DNA of 64,000 nucleotides from Hermodice carunculata. Its lineage: Eukaryota; Annelida; Polychaeta; Eunicida; Amphinomidae. The notes beneath the pieces were generated by a model that was not told where the DNA came from, made no database searches, and saw only the letters and a list, made by a program, of their open reading frames with translations. Positions 30,445 through 41,692 of this stretch are shown piece after piece. Numbering within the stretch: position 1 is the stretch's first letter; each line of letters starts with the position of its first letter. The translations under genes and the position numbers were made by a program. Location of the stretch: the NCBI GenBank assembly GCA_964020975.1, contig OZ026629.1, positions 51,258,631-51,322,630 on the forward strand, read 5' to 3'.

Positions 30445-31225
30445 CACACTCAGACTCAGACTCAGATGACATTTATTTGACACATCAAAGAACAATACAT
30501 ACATCTGGAATACAAAGTTTCAAAATTATCATATCACAGCAGTTACCAAAAAAACATGTTTTGAAAATACTTTGGTAAGTCATCTCTTGTGTATCTGAAG
30601 TAAAATCTTAATGCCTTCAACCGTAACAAATCTTCAACTTTAAGAATAGTTTTTTTTAAATAGAGGATCAGTGTGGGATATGTACATGGCATGAGATATT
30701 AGACGAAATGGCCATTTTTTGAAGTTGAAAATTCGTTTACATGAATAACCCCAGGCAAGGAGAGAGTAATTTAGGTGTGGCAGAAAAAGAGAGTTATACA
30801 CAACTAGCATAGTATCAGTGGGCATAAAACTGTTGGTTCCTTTGAAAATTCCAACAAGTTTGGAAAGTTTATTACCAATCTTATTTATATGAGCATTCCC
30901 ATTTAAAATTTCTTGAATTCGGAGACTAGGGAAATCGAATTCTTCTGTTCTTAAAATGGAAACACTATTGATTTTTAAATCTAGCGTAAAATTTATTTTT
31001 CTTTGAGGAAAATTGAATATCATATATTTTGTTTTTGCGATATTACGAGAAAGTTTAATTGCTCTCAGCCAATCGTACACCTTGTTTAAGGGGGTTATAG
31101 TTACTGAGAAGTATGTATATCTCGGTACCCCTATCTTTAATGGCCCATCCGCGAAACAGGTCAAATGCCATTCTGACATACCAGCAGTGGATGTATTTAA
31201 GTATAGGTCCTTCCTCCCCAAAATA
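30445..31225 (-). mobile_element. 5'-truncated LINE, ORF2 C-terminus with (TCTGAG)n tail
   Basis: The minus-strand frame 30640-31221 reads LNKVYDWLRAIKLSRNIAKT, TKYMIFNFPQRKINF, INKIGNKLSKLVGI and VYNSLFLPHLNYSLLAWG. This is the typical region after RT motif C in CR1/Jockey-like LINEs, ending in NFKKWPFRLIS and HTDPLFKK. Beyond the stop, coding-like DNA continues with LKVEDLLRLKA-type sequence in other frames. The 3' end is marked by AATAAATG followed by about three TCTGAG repeats (30448-30467), a microsatellite tail common in this group. The 5' end is lost before the RT core, so this is a dead-on-arrival copy. It differs from the neighbouring LINE at 27-29.9 kb. Confidence 0.8.
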
Positions 31226-34200
31226 ACGACGCACCCTTTAACATCACAGAACTTGTATTACTAAGCTCTTTCAATTCAGCTATCTTTTATAGATGTGAAT
31301 CGCGGCTTACCAATGACCTAAAAGCTGCCGAAAAACACATCTCTCGTTGCTGAAGGACCTACTTGGTGTGTAGCAGCAAAATCCAGGAGCGCGTGCGTGT
31401 CCGACGCATATTAGACTTATTCGTAACCAATTTAAGAGGGTTCTTTGCAAATTTTCAAATACGGGACAATTGCACGGGAAGTTACTTTCAAAAGCTCATA
31501 GACTTAGCTATTGCAGTCAATGCCCCAAAAGGCCAAGTTTTGAACTAAACCTTGCATGCCAATTCCAATTTCCAGCTCCACGCCAGCCTGCTCGACAAAA
31601 CTGACCAACACGGTCAAATACAGCAATACCACCCGCAGCAAAAGGTATGTATCTTCAGCGAGCATTCACACAATAATAGGTCCGGATTGACTTTTTTAAA
31701 GTAGGCCTACTTATGCTTGTTTTGAATATACTGATGTTATATAGGTCCTACAAATGTTCTTGGTGACTTTCGAAAATCTGCCCTCCCCCCCCTCACCTCG
31801 ACAGTGATTAATGGCTCATTTTCGGTGTCTCTTGTAAAGAGTCTGTGATGAGTACATGTAATTGACATCAAATGTATATTATTAGGTGACGCAGCCATTC
31901 TGTTTTATTCAGACATGACTTCGTTGCTTCACTACCGGTACTAAAACACATCACTCTACAGAAATTTACAGGCTGTTAATTCAAGAGGCATATCACAATC
32001 CCCCGGGACCCGGGACGCACATACTCAACATCAGGGTAGGTGTGTGCCTCAGACATTTTTATACAATACCCTATTTTAATCTTACACCAGATGTAAAAAG
32101 GTACCCTTTTTAAATCCTGTAATTTGTTGAAAGGAGTGCTGCATTGGTGCATATTAGAGACCAACATCCCAAATTTGAACACGTTTTAGCATATTCTTAC
32201 TTCCTTCAACCCTCCCCCCCCAAGAACTTACTAATTACATCCTATATCTCCATCCAAGCTCTATACATTTGTTTGAAAAATAAATAAGACATTCGGTTCA
32301 CTCACATAATTGTTACCTCTATCCTGATCCAGCTGTGTACATGGGGGGGGGGGGGCTTTTCTAATCCTGGGAGTAATGAAAACAAGGCCTGTCCCGCGGC
32401 ACATACCCAGTACAATCCTACATGGGAGTACCCCCCCCCCCCCCATCACAATACCACAGCTAATACAAACTTCAGACACTGATAGGTAAATTTCTTTAGT
32501 AGCGCTTTGCTGCAATAAAGCTTGAATCTGTCTAACGCAATAAAAATGGTTATATTTTGGTCTTACTAGAGCTCAATGGTCAGGCGGATCTTGGTTTTAA
32601 CGATTAACCAGGGACATTTTTCCGAGTGTGTCAGGCTATTTCCGGCAATATTACAGAAGTCTATTCCTGAATCTTTGACATCTTCTATACAGTTTATGTA
32701 ATACGAATGATTTTATGGTGTGTAAATACAATATTCAATGTCTAGCGCAATCTGTGCAGTGTGTGTGGAATTTTCCGCAGTGCAGATTGACTCATTAGGA
32801 GTAAACCTACGTTCAACCACATTTACCTTTCAAAAGACACAAATATTCGCATAAGTTCACTAAAATACCCTTCCAATCGCTTTTGAAGCGAACGGTGTGT
32901 AAAATACGAAGCAACATTTATTCGGTTACTAAGACCCGTCAGTTTAGCTCACCTGCTAGTGTTACCTTTTCAGGTAGAACTTCTATTTATCCCATAATGG
33001 GTCCTTGGGAGGGTAATAAAGGTATGTGTTATTGCTATCACGCATGCTGTTCCGTATCACATAGTAGTACAGTGCCATATTTGGTAAGGAGCGTCATTAC
33101 TGCCTTGGCTGTCACCTTGTTCTTGGACTCTTGAAGTAAATTGCCACTTCCTGTTTCAGACCGCTGTGTGGTTTGCAAATAAAGTCATCATTCTATTGTA
33201 TTTTCAATTGCACCTCTCTTATTCCTCGCGATGTACTGCCATGCCTGTTCGACTGGTTGTCAACTTGCTGCGCCAATCGAAATTAGACCGCATTACATTT
33301 CTAGAAAAATTGACTGATTCCTCCGTGCATGGCAATGGTGGGTGGTTTTGCTTTTTTTACGTATTTCTGGCCTCTTTTTCCGCTTGACTTAGGCCGTGCG
33401 GAATTTCTATAATTGGATTCTACCATAAGAAAAGACATGCGCAGTTCGTTGACGCCATATTGAATCTCTCATGATTGAACGGGACTAACGTAGGGCCTAC
33501 CCGAAGTGCATCGATATGACAAGAGAGAATCCCCTGATAGGCGGAGCCTTTTTGTTTTGTGACTTTCGAACCCTCATGATTTATTTATTGACATTTTCAT
33601 AAGAACTATTCTGCCGAAAATTTACAGATGGAAAGTACGATTGTCAACATTTTGTATTTTGAGAGTTTCTTCATGATTTTCAAGGAAGTAGCAAATGAAA
33701 TAAAGGATGACTATTTATTTTATAAATACATATATACGTTACTTGATTCGGCGCCTCAAATTTAGTGTGGTCCCCTGCTAAATTTCATCATGGGTACTCT
33801 CTCACCTATCCATGTCAATTTTATTGAAATAGAGATCCAGGTGTCTTGCGTATGGTACCAGTGGCGCCACGTTCAGTTTGACAGAACTTGTAAGCCAAAA
33901 TGTGGAAAACTGATCCAGGATGTACATCTGTATAATGACAATTTTTATTCCAATATTGCTCAATGGACAGACAATAAAGTGGTTAATGCAGAGTTTCTAT
34001 CAAGGATTTTCAAACGTAGGTCCATAGTGTGAAATTCTAATTCCTTTTACATTTAGCCTATCGTAAATTTCTCATGAATTTTGGGGGTCTTTTGTTATTT
34101 TTGTCAGTCTTGTTTATTTTCACATGATACATGAGTAAGTTAAATAAATTTAAATTTACTAATTCTAGATTTATTCATAATTTCATCTTCTTTCTTGTTT

Positions 34201-34590
34201 CACTAGTTTATGAGAATCCTGAAATGAATTTTGGAATTAAAAAATTATATTGAATCACCAGGTCAAGTCCTTTTACAAAAATGCAGAACTTATTTGCTTA
34301 CAAAATATTGTTTGTTGTCTACTTTAACAAAATATTCCGTAGTAACATTATGGGATAAATACAAACCATCATTCGCGTGTGTCACTGGTTGGGACTCAGT
34401 GATTCTGCACGAGGAAACGACTCGCCACTTCTCTGCTCATGGTTTCCTGCCCAGAATAATATCTTCCCAACCAGAAACACCGCTAACTACAGTTTGTATT
34501 AATCTCCCATAACGGCGCCTATCATGGGTGAATAAAGGGATTGATTACTGCTATGTGTTATTGTAGGCACATGTAGTAACCCATTCCAAA
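31226..34590. other. Mostly gene-free DNA; one weak exon-like stretch
   Basis: A plus-strand open stretch at 31363-31548 (61 codons) lies downstream of a good acceptor-like tract (CTATCTTTTATAG, ending 31291) and upstream of a donor-like AAAAG/GTATGT near 31645. Stops separate these, so I do not call a gene. Homopolymers of 13 G (32343-32355) and 14-15 C (about 32430-32444) lie 75 bp apart and are complementary. The 80-codon frame at 33790-34032 has no domain I know. Confidence 0.4.
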
Positions 34591-34852
34591 TACGTCATTT
34601 CCTGTAGCACCGCCCTTTTATTACCATGTACAGATCTGAGCCGGTCAGTTTGTTGCATTTACCCGAGCTTTTATATTTGACGAGCTTGAACTGTTCTGAG
34701 TGGTAAGATGCAGCAAGATTACCACGACCGGTGCTACAGGAAATGATGTAGTCTGTATCAGCTCGTGGTAATTTTGCTGCATTTTACCATAGATCGCCTC
34801 GACGATCTATAATTTTACTACTCAGAACAGATCCAGTTCGTCAAATTTATTT
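34591..34852. repeat. Inverted-repeat (MITE/foldback-like) element
   Basis: The left 22 bp, TACGTCATTTCCTGTAGCACCG (34591-34612), match the reverse complement of 34729-34750 with one difference, giving a 160-bp unit with TA ends. A second, larger inverted repeat overlaps it: 34661-34727 pairs with 34763-34852 (arms sharing TTTGACGA, GTTCTGAGT and GCAGCAA.ATTACCACGA). The right arm has an extra AGATCG..CGATCT insert. The compound symmetry suggests one foldback element or two nested MITEs. Confidence 0.6.
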
Positions 34853-35108
34853 CACGGTATGTTGCCGGCGCTCATTTTGCAGACAACGCGAGCATTCATG
34901 TGCACATCGACATGCCGGGACCACCCGCTGATCGTGGGAATGCGCCTGAGTGAAGAGGACGTTGTGGCTGATTTCTTTGTTGACATTATATTCATGAACG
35001 CTAATGTAGAACGCAAAGCAATTAATGTTGTTTTTTAGTGTTAAATAGTTGTATTTGTTTTATTTTATCTTAAAATTGAACAATTTATCTATATATATTA
35101 TCATGGGA

Positions 35109-35262
35109 GAAATACAAACAACCACTTCCACGTGTTTACTGTCTGAACGAAACGCTTCTTGGTCGCAGAAGGCACTCGTCACTGGAGGCTTGTGCCTTCT
35201 ACGACCAAGAAACATTTCGCTCAGACAGTAAATACCGCTCATGGTGGTTTGTCTATTTATTC
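35109..35262. repeat. Long hairpin (palindromic MITE-like)
   Basis: The core arms, 35133-35175 and 35192-35234, are 43 bp each with a 16-nt loop. They match at 38 of 43 positions, and all five differences are transitions. Weaker pairing extends outward to about 35109 and 35262. A minus-strand transcript would convert four of the five mismatches to G-U pairs. It resembles a palindromic MITE and could fold as a microRNA-like precursor, but expression is unknown. Confidence 0.65.
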
Positions 35263-35466
35263 TATGTTTGGGGGTGAATTTTCATTTTAGAGTGAAATTA
35301 ATAAGTAGTAACTCACTGTAGATCACATGACCCAAACATTGTTACAACTATATTATGACGCTCTTGCATCAGTGATGTAATGCAATAACATTATAGACAA
35401 AATCATGTGTGAGGGATGTTTGATTACACGTCACAAGTGATGCAAAACAGCTAAGACAAACGTAAA

Positions 35467-36357
35467 CTAGGAAAGATGATTTGCTTCATAGCAAATCAGT
35501 GTGTGTGTGTCTTAGAAGCATATTGTTATGGCAATATACAACTATTCCATGTCACAGGAGTAGAAGTTGGAATGGCGTCTCTAGCTTTTATTGCTTTGAA
35601 GTTTTTTAAGATTTAAAATTTCTGATGGTGCTATTTGGCATAGTTTAAACTGCTACAACTTTTATTTTTAATTCATTAGGTGCGCAATGGTCAACAACCC
35701 CCTACAAGAAGGTGGCAGGACATCTCTATCTATTATAGTGTTAAAGATATTCAAGATTGAAAATTTTGAATACTGCTAATTAGCATAATTTAAATTGCTA
35801 CAACTTTTGTTTTCGATTCATAAAATGCGCAATGGTCAACAACCCCCTAGTAAAAGTTGAAATGACATCTCTATCTATAATAGTTTTGAAGATATTCAAG
35901 TTTTAAAATTTCAAATGCTGCTACTTAGCATAATTTAAATGGCTACAACTTTTGCTTTAGATTCATTACATGCACAATGGTCAATAACCCCCTAGTAGAA
36001 GTTAAAATGACATTTCTATCTTTAATAGTTTTGAAGATATTCAAGTTTTAAATTTTCAAATGCTGCTAATTAGCATAACTTAAATTATTACAACTTTTGT
36101 TTTAAATTCATAGGATGCGCACTGGTCAATAACCCGCTAGAAGAAGTTGGAATGACATCTCTATCTATTATACTTTTGAAGATATTCAAGATTTAAAATT
36201 TCAAATGCCCCTAATTTGCATAATTTAAAACATCTTCATTCCTCTGTATAAAACGGTCAAACTCCTTGTATGGAGGAACAATCATGCCAAGTTTGGAGTT
36301 TCTATGTATAATAGTGTCCGAGAAAAGTGTCAGACAATTTTGCTGGTAAAGAAGAAA

Positions 36358-36442
<85 letters not shown>
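35467..36442 (-). mobile_element. Helitron/HINE-like (pearl-type) element, copy A
   Basis: On the minus strand the element starts at a (TTTC)n tract (36351-36442) and passes a conserved segment (36283-36312). It then has a tandem core and ends with a hairpin, GATTTGCTATGAAGCAAATC (35478-35497), 7 bp before a terminal CTAG (35467-35470) followed by T. Hairpin plus CTAG is the classic Helitron/Helentron 3' end. A terminal microsatellite with a minisatellite core is the published layout of HINEs and of bivalve pearl elements. The core has five units at exactly 145-bp spacing. Copy B at 42643-43616 has similar ends and almost the same length. There is no coding capacity. Confidence 0.6.
35545..36235. 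repeat. 145-bp tandem array (about 4.7 units)
   Basis: The marker CATCTCTATCTAT or a close variant recurs at 35576, 35721, 35866, 36011 and 36156, a constant 145-bp step with no indels. Each unit also carries GCGCAATGGTCAA.AACCCC and GCTACAACTTTTG. Units differ by point changes. The array forms the core of the Helitron/HINE-like copy A. Confidence 0.9.
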
Positions 36443-37299
36443 ACTCGAGGAAAAACAGAAAAGTGTGTGTTGACACACACACTTTAACAAACATGGCACA
36501 CTAGGTCAAAGTTAAAAGTACGCCTACAGCAGTTTTTACGATGAATACGCAATAAGGCATAGAATGAACAAAATCTTTCGTCGGTTACTCGCGATTTTCC
36601 CACCAACAGCGATTCCTCATGAGAGAAAAATGGTAACTCACTCTCAGTCATAGAAGATTCTCTAGTCTACTCCAAAAAATGTCACGAGTTGATCGACCTA
36701 ACATTGAAATAGATTTGATTGATGTCAAATTTAAAGTATTTTTAAAGTGCGAACTGCGCATCGGTGTCATAGTCAGACGTTTCAAACAACAATAATAATA
36801 GTGCTCCTGTGGCTCTCAGCTTTTCTTGCGCTGTCCTATGTGACACAGTTGGCCAGACAAAAAAAGAGATGAGGAAACCATGGCTTGTGCTGCTATCATA
36901 TTTTCAATGACCAGAGCCGAGGCAAAGGGTACATCACAGCCTCTTTCACAGCTGTGGTGGGTCCCTGGTCCTGGATATGTCCCCCTACACTCATCGCTTG
37001 TACTTTCTTCCCCCTCGGAGAAAATAATCCCTCACACAGCCCATCACCGCCTCTAAGGCTCAGACGTTCCCCATGAGAAACCCCATGTAAGCCCTAATAA
37101 GGGCTACCACCATTCCCTTTCCTCCTTGTACTCTGGGATTCTAAGTTATCCTGTTGCTGTCTAAATATATCATTTCATTTCTTTCTCCCAGCATCCTACC
37201 AGGTAGTCATGCAAATTTTTAGTACCTTTCCTGCCTCCCAGAAAGCCACCCTTCAAACCTAAAACTCATGCTACACGTTCCTCTTCCTCTAAACTCTGA
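36443..37299. other. Spacer, possibly LINE 3' region
   Basis: No gene is seen. A short inverted repeat GTGTGTGTTGACACACACAC lies at 36461-36480. The minus strand of 36880-37300 may be the diverged C-terminal and 3' region of the LINE at 37.3-39.0 kb, but I cannot read a motif there. Confidence 0.35.
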
Positions 37300-38975
37300 A
37301 CCTATATCCACTTTCCAATTTATCAACCTCATCACATCCTTTCAATTCATATCTCTCTGCTAACTTATCTAATATGTGTTTTAGCCACCTTTTTTTGTTC
37401 ATTGACTACCTCATTATAAACTTTCCTGCACCACCTGGCTTCACTTACCGCTTGTAGATACCCCCGGCCAGTACTTAAACTTTGCTTTGACAATCCTGTG
37501 TGTGATTTTAGTCCATCCTAATTCTCGTAGGACTGCCTTTGTTTCTGTACATGGTGATGCTCCTGGTATCCATTTTCCCATCTCATCCTGTGCTTTCCCC
37601 ATACCGTGAATATCTCCCTCATTTATTGGATCACATCTAAGACATAATATTATATCATTCCTGGTATTGCAACTCTATGCCAAAATACCCTTGCTGTATA
37701 CGCTCTGTTGAAACTTTTAAGTGCCGTAGCTTTGATCATGCCCTTCATACAATTCACTTTCTGTTTAATCTTGTCCACCTGATACCTGAACATGCCTTTG
37801 CCCGTTGCTTTTATCTTAATGCATAGGTATTCACACCCATCGACCTCCCCAGTTTTCATCAACTGTTCTCTACCTTCTGGAATCTGGAACTGCCGAATTC
37901 TCCATTTTTATTCCCATCCAGTTCCGTCCCAAGAGTCATAACTTTACTCTTATCCTCACTGAATTCAAACCTCCTTTTATTCCCGTACTCTCCTGCTATG
38001 TTCATCACATCTTGTAGTTCTTTCTGGGGCTCTATCATGAGTACAGTGCAAAAAATAAACCTGGAATGTTTAGATCACCTACCTTTATTTCCTTATTACA
38101 CACCATTAACTAATCCTCCAACTCTTTAATATACAGAGCAAACAAACTTGGGGACAGCACACATCCTTGCTTTAGGCCTAAATCCAGACGTGCATTCTCT
38201 ACTTCTACCTTTTGTAATGAAAGTGAACAGTCTACATCTTCATACAACGCTTTCAGTAGAAAATTTCCACCAAATCCTTGTCCACTAAGTTTTCCCCATA
38301 AGGCATCTCTGCATACCCTGTCAGAAGCTTTCCTCACATCTAAAAAAGCATGAGGACTTTCTTCTGCTTTGTCTTACCAATTCTAACACCTGGGTCTATC
38401 TGAAGATGTGGTCACCTATCCTTCTACCTGGTCTGAATTCATTCTGAATTTCCCCCAGAAAACCAAGCCTCTCAACTATTCTACTTAGTCTCCGGTACAT
38501 TATCGTACTGAATATTTTGCCCACATTTGATAAAATGGCGATGCCCATACACTGGTTCAATTGGCCTCCTGGGCCCTTCTTTGGAACATATGAAATCCTG
38601 AGTTTATTCCATTCATTTGGTACTTGTCTTTTCTTAATAGCTCTATTGAAAAGCAACCGTAAACTATCTTCAATTTCCTATAGCCATCTCTTCATGAATT
38701 CCGTCAAGATATCTTTTGATCCTAGAGCTTTGCATTATCACATCTGCTCAACTGCTATTAACACTTATATTCTTGTTATTCTGCAACACGTCTCAGGATC
38801 CCATTGATCCTGTGTGCACGATGCTTGACACCCTGATACTGTTCCCTGACCACTGTGGATTATTAACTTCCTTTTAATGCTCTCTTAAGGCTCCCTGTAT
38901 TTCTTCCTTGTTATCTGGCCATTTTCCCTCGTGTGTGATTTCGTGTGCTTTATTTTGTTTTTGCCGATTAACCTG
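37300..38975 (-). mobile_element. 5'-truncated LINE with RT domain (lost YADD)
   Basis: Minus-strand pieces in order are as follows. The linker reads WPDNKEEIQGALRE (about 38890-38930). The fingers read NRAIKKRQVPNEWNKLRI, LNQCMGIAILSNVGKIFS and FLGEIQNEFRPGRRIGDHIF (38396-38656). Motif A reads CEESF in one frame and RKASDRVCRDALWGKL in the next. Motif B reads LGLKQGCVLSPSLFALYI (38110-38337). The following DNA should encode YADD, but a small deletion leaves LFFALYS-like sequence, so the catalytic Asp pair is gone. A post-RT region includes CEYLCIKIKATGKGMFR (37650-37862), then KYWPGYLQAVSEARWCRKV-type sequence. The endonuclease is missing, and several frameshifts and stops are present. It is a different LINE family from that at 27-29.9 kb. 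Confidence 0.8.
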
Positions 38976-40075
38976 TTTCCAAAAAATGACTGACCCTTTT
39001 CCCCCACTTTGGTCCTCGAAAACATGGCAGCAGAAGCTGCTGAAGATTACCATGGTTACTACGCCTCATCTTTTTTTTCCAGGTCACCTGTGTCACACAC
39101 GACCACGACAGAAAAGCGGAGAGCCACAGAGTATCATTATTATTTTTACTGAATACTTTCACTGTTTATTTTGTTACTCGCCAATTCAAAATGGTGGCTC
39201 CCACGCTCACTGACTTATATCCGTTGGCTCAAACTTTCTGATCCAAAATCCCTAAAATAGCCCAAATTTACCACTAACATTTTCCCTGCATTATCTATAT
39301 ATATTCATAAAACAAATTCCGTTCTACTATTGGTCAAACTCTGTCTAAAATTGACAAAATTCTATTTAATTTATTCCAGTTTCAAAACCAAACCTTCTCT
39401 CTCTGCATCTCGTCTCGTTACCCGCCAAAAATATTAAAAGCAAAACGTAAATTGTCCAGAGTATCATGACACGAGCACCATGATAAGTGAGTTCTGATTG
39501 AAATTCATTTTAACTTTACTTTCAATAGGCCTGTGCACGAAAGAATTTTTCTTTCTGGCAATACCTTGGTACATATATTAATCTACAATAGCAGGAAATG
39601 TTTGCTTCCCTCAACTGGATTTTACAAATTATGAAACAATTGCCGTCGGTCTAAACTTTTTTTTTTTTTTACAAAAATTCTATGATGTGCCGAAGGTTGT
39701 TGGTTTTAAACCCGGCCGTTCCGTGGTCATAATATGGGTCTAAAAATAAAAAGGGAGAGGGAACGCTGAGCTGTACATTTGGTTTAAACGTATTTTATTG
39801 TGGCAAACCATAATTTTGTACATCAGGTAATATGCAGCAATTTTGAAAAGGGAAATGTCCTATGTTAATCCTTCTTGCAGAAAAGGGAACGACATGTTAA
39901 CAGGACGTTACGTAACATACACATATTACATGAACGGTCAACGTTCAAAGTTGTCCAGTCGTGCAACAGGAACAAGAGAAAGAAGACGTTTACATCGAAC
40001 AAAAGACAGATGGAGGGGTATACTTCAAATAATTTGTCCAGTAGTTTGTATTTATTAAAACTGCAATTAGAAATA

Positions 40076-40076
<1 letters not shown>
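38976..40076. other. Spacer
   Basis: No gene is recognised. GGTTGTTGGTTTTAAACCCG near 39698 vaguely resembles a tRNA-derived SINE B box but cannot be extended. The stretch 39840-40078 may be 3' UTR of the LINE at 40.1-41.0 kb. Confidence 0.35.

Positions 40077-40077
<1 letters not shown>

Positions 40078-40114
<37 letters not shown>
40078..40114. repeat. (TA)n microsatellite
   Basis: About 18 TA units lie just downstream, on the minus strand, of LINE ORF2 C-terminal coding. It may be a microsatellite 3' tail or lie in the 3' UTR. Confidence 0.9.
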
Positions 40115-40116
<2 letters not shown>

Positions 40117-40989
40117 TTAGAAACCTACATTTACTTAACCAACCCTTTTTGGCGAAAAACGAGAAGACAAAATTATGTAATCTTGAACCGCCGAAAAAAA
40201 TTAAAAATTTTTGAAAGCGTACAAACCGGAGAGCCGTATAAAACCGTTTATAAATAAAAAGGAGCATATTTTGAGCCAATTGTATAAAGTTCTGAACGTG
40301 CCGCTATGTATAGTGGGCACGAGAAAAAATAGTGCCACACATCTTCGCAAGGTGCACCACACTTGCACGTAGGACTAACTTTCACCCCAATTTTAACAAG
40401 ATAAAAGTTCAACTGACTGCTACCTATTTAGTAATACTTTGCCAACGCAGCTCAGTGAGGAGACAGGTCTGTAATTATTACATAGTATTACGTTACAGCA
40501 CTTTCTTTATGAAGTGGCGTCACATTAGCATGCTTCCACCTAGAAGGAAACGTATAACATCTAAGGGAAAGATTCAAAAAGTTTTGTAAGAGACTAATAT
40601 ATTGAGGTGCCCCTTCTTTCAAACGCTAAACAATGTAGTATTTCAAGGACTTCTTTTGTTACAGATATTGATCCCATTGTGTTGGGCGGATCGATATTCA
40701 ATCCCGGCAAAGTGGCAGATGACGAATCAAGAGTACACTGCTTGAGAAAAAATAAATAAAAAATTTCGGCCTTTGATAGACTGTCAGTAATGTGTTTGTC
40801 TTCATGCAAGAGAGATGGAATAGAGGCCGTATGACTACGATTTAGAAAATACTAGACAGTTCGCCACCAGCTCTTCTTCTTTTGAGCCGGACTATTTAAA
40901 GATGCACGAAGTTTATTGTGATAATCATGATCAGCAGTTTTAAGACATTCTTGATAGTCATTACACAGTCTACTGAAAGACGACCATGC

Positions 40990-40990
<1 letters not shown>
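40115..40990 (-). mobile_element. Internally deleted LINE fragment
   Basis: The minus strand reads RLCNDYQECLKTADHDYHNK, KKKSWWRTV, then LLHEDKHITDSLSKAEIF (40594-40990). This is the endonuclease-RT linker typical of CR1/Jockey-like ORF2. The fingers follow with CNNYRPVSSLSCVGKVL (about 40440-40480). Within about 30 bp the sequence jumps to the extreme C-terminus: KVSPTCKCGAPCEDVWHYFF and SCPLYIAARSELY (about 40290-40390). That is the Cys-His motif C-x-C ... H ... C-P-x-Y at the end of ORF2. The whole palm and thumb (motifs A to E) are deleted. Frameshifts are present. The (CT)n array at 40988 cuts off the 5' side. Confidence 0.75.

Positions 40991-41056
<66 letters not shown>
40988..41056. 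repeat. (CT)n microsatellite
   Basis: About 34 CT units without interruption, next to the truncated edge of a LINE fragment. Confidence 0.95.
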
Positions 41057-41058
<2 letters not shown>

Positions 41059-41079
41059 GCCGATGAAGACGACATTTGA

Positions 41080-41220
41080 AGCTTTTCAAAACATTCACAT
41101 TTTTATTTGTTTAACTTCTACACCAATGCAAAATGTTATACTTTGTCAAAAACTTCGATGATTGACATGTCAAAAAATACGTGGGGCACCTGAGGTGCGC
41201 CTTTTTAAGGAACTTTGCAT
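41080..41220 (-). pseudogene. Possible RT motif A fragment
   Basis: The minus strand reads GAPRIFFDMSIIEVFDKV, then after one stop HFALV, stop, KLNK. This resembles RT motif A (FFDMSKxFDKVxHxALLxKL) with two or three extra codons in the middle. It lies upstream of the linker at 40.6-41.0 kb, which is the wrong order for a single element. It may be a separate or rearranged piece of the same LINE family. The match is short and could be chance. Confidence 0.3.
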
Positions 41221-41280
41221 TGCTGCCAACATAACTGGAGGTCTTCACACTTAGTACAGTTTCAAAGACTTCGTCGTCGA

Positions 41281-41348
<68 letters not shown>
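41281..41348. repeat. (TA)n microsatellite
   Basis: About 33 TA units directly upstream of the SINE-like repeat. Confidence 0.95.
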
Positions 41349-41352
<4 letters not shown>

Positions 41353-41557
41353 TTTCACGGCGGTTTTCTGACTGGGGGTTCGCGGTCGCATGTGGCAAGG
41401 TTCCCAAACACCTGCTGAGCACCGTAGGTTTTCTCCGGGATCTGAGGCTTCCTCCTACATTAACTTTGGGATAATTGGGTTAAGATCTTGCCTACTGGAC
41501 CCTGTCGAAGAATAGCCAAAGGCTGAACAGGCTATCCAGTATAAAGATGTTCCATTA
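41349..41557 (+). mobile_element. SINE-like repeat with (TTA)n tail
   Basis: About 200 bp with the conserved-looking core CTCCGGGATCTGAGGCTTCC (41434-41453), a motif I know from short interspersed repeats in many animals. It then has GATCTTGCCTACTGGACCC and GCTGAACAGGCTATCCAGTA, and it ends in a trinucleotide (TTA)n(TCA)n tail. GGGGGTTCGCGGTCGC (near 41374) weakly resembles a pol III B box; no A box was found. The (TA)n tract upstream hides any target duplication. The class is inferred. Confidence 0.45.
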
Positions 41558-41580
41558 TTATTATTATTATTATTATTATT

Positions 41581-41645
<65 letters not shown>

Positions 41646-41692
41646 TATTATTATTATTATTATGTATATATATATATATATATATATATGTT
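41558..41692. repeat. (TTA)n-(TCA)n-(TTA)n-(TA)n array
   Basis: ATT units, about 20 ATC units, ATT again, then TA. The minus-strand peptide of N, D and N runs is an artefact. It looks like the expanded tail of the SINE-like repeat. Confidence 0.95.

Noticed and set aside
35545-36235. CRISPR-like regular array
   Set aside because: The 145-bp units are repeated along their whole length with no short repeat and unique spacers. Animal DNA.
36211-36504. Lys/Glu/Arg or Phe/Leu/Ser repeat frames
   Set aside because: Translations of the GAAA array. The same applies at 43497-43763.
41185-41215. Terminator-like GCACCTGAGGTGC hairpin with a T run
   Set aside because: Factor-independent terminators are bacterial. 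This lies in animal repeat DNA.
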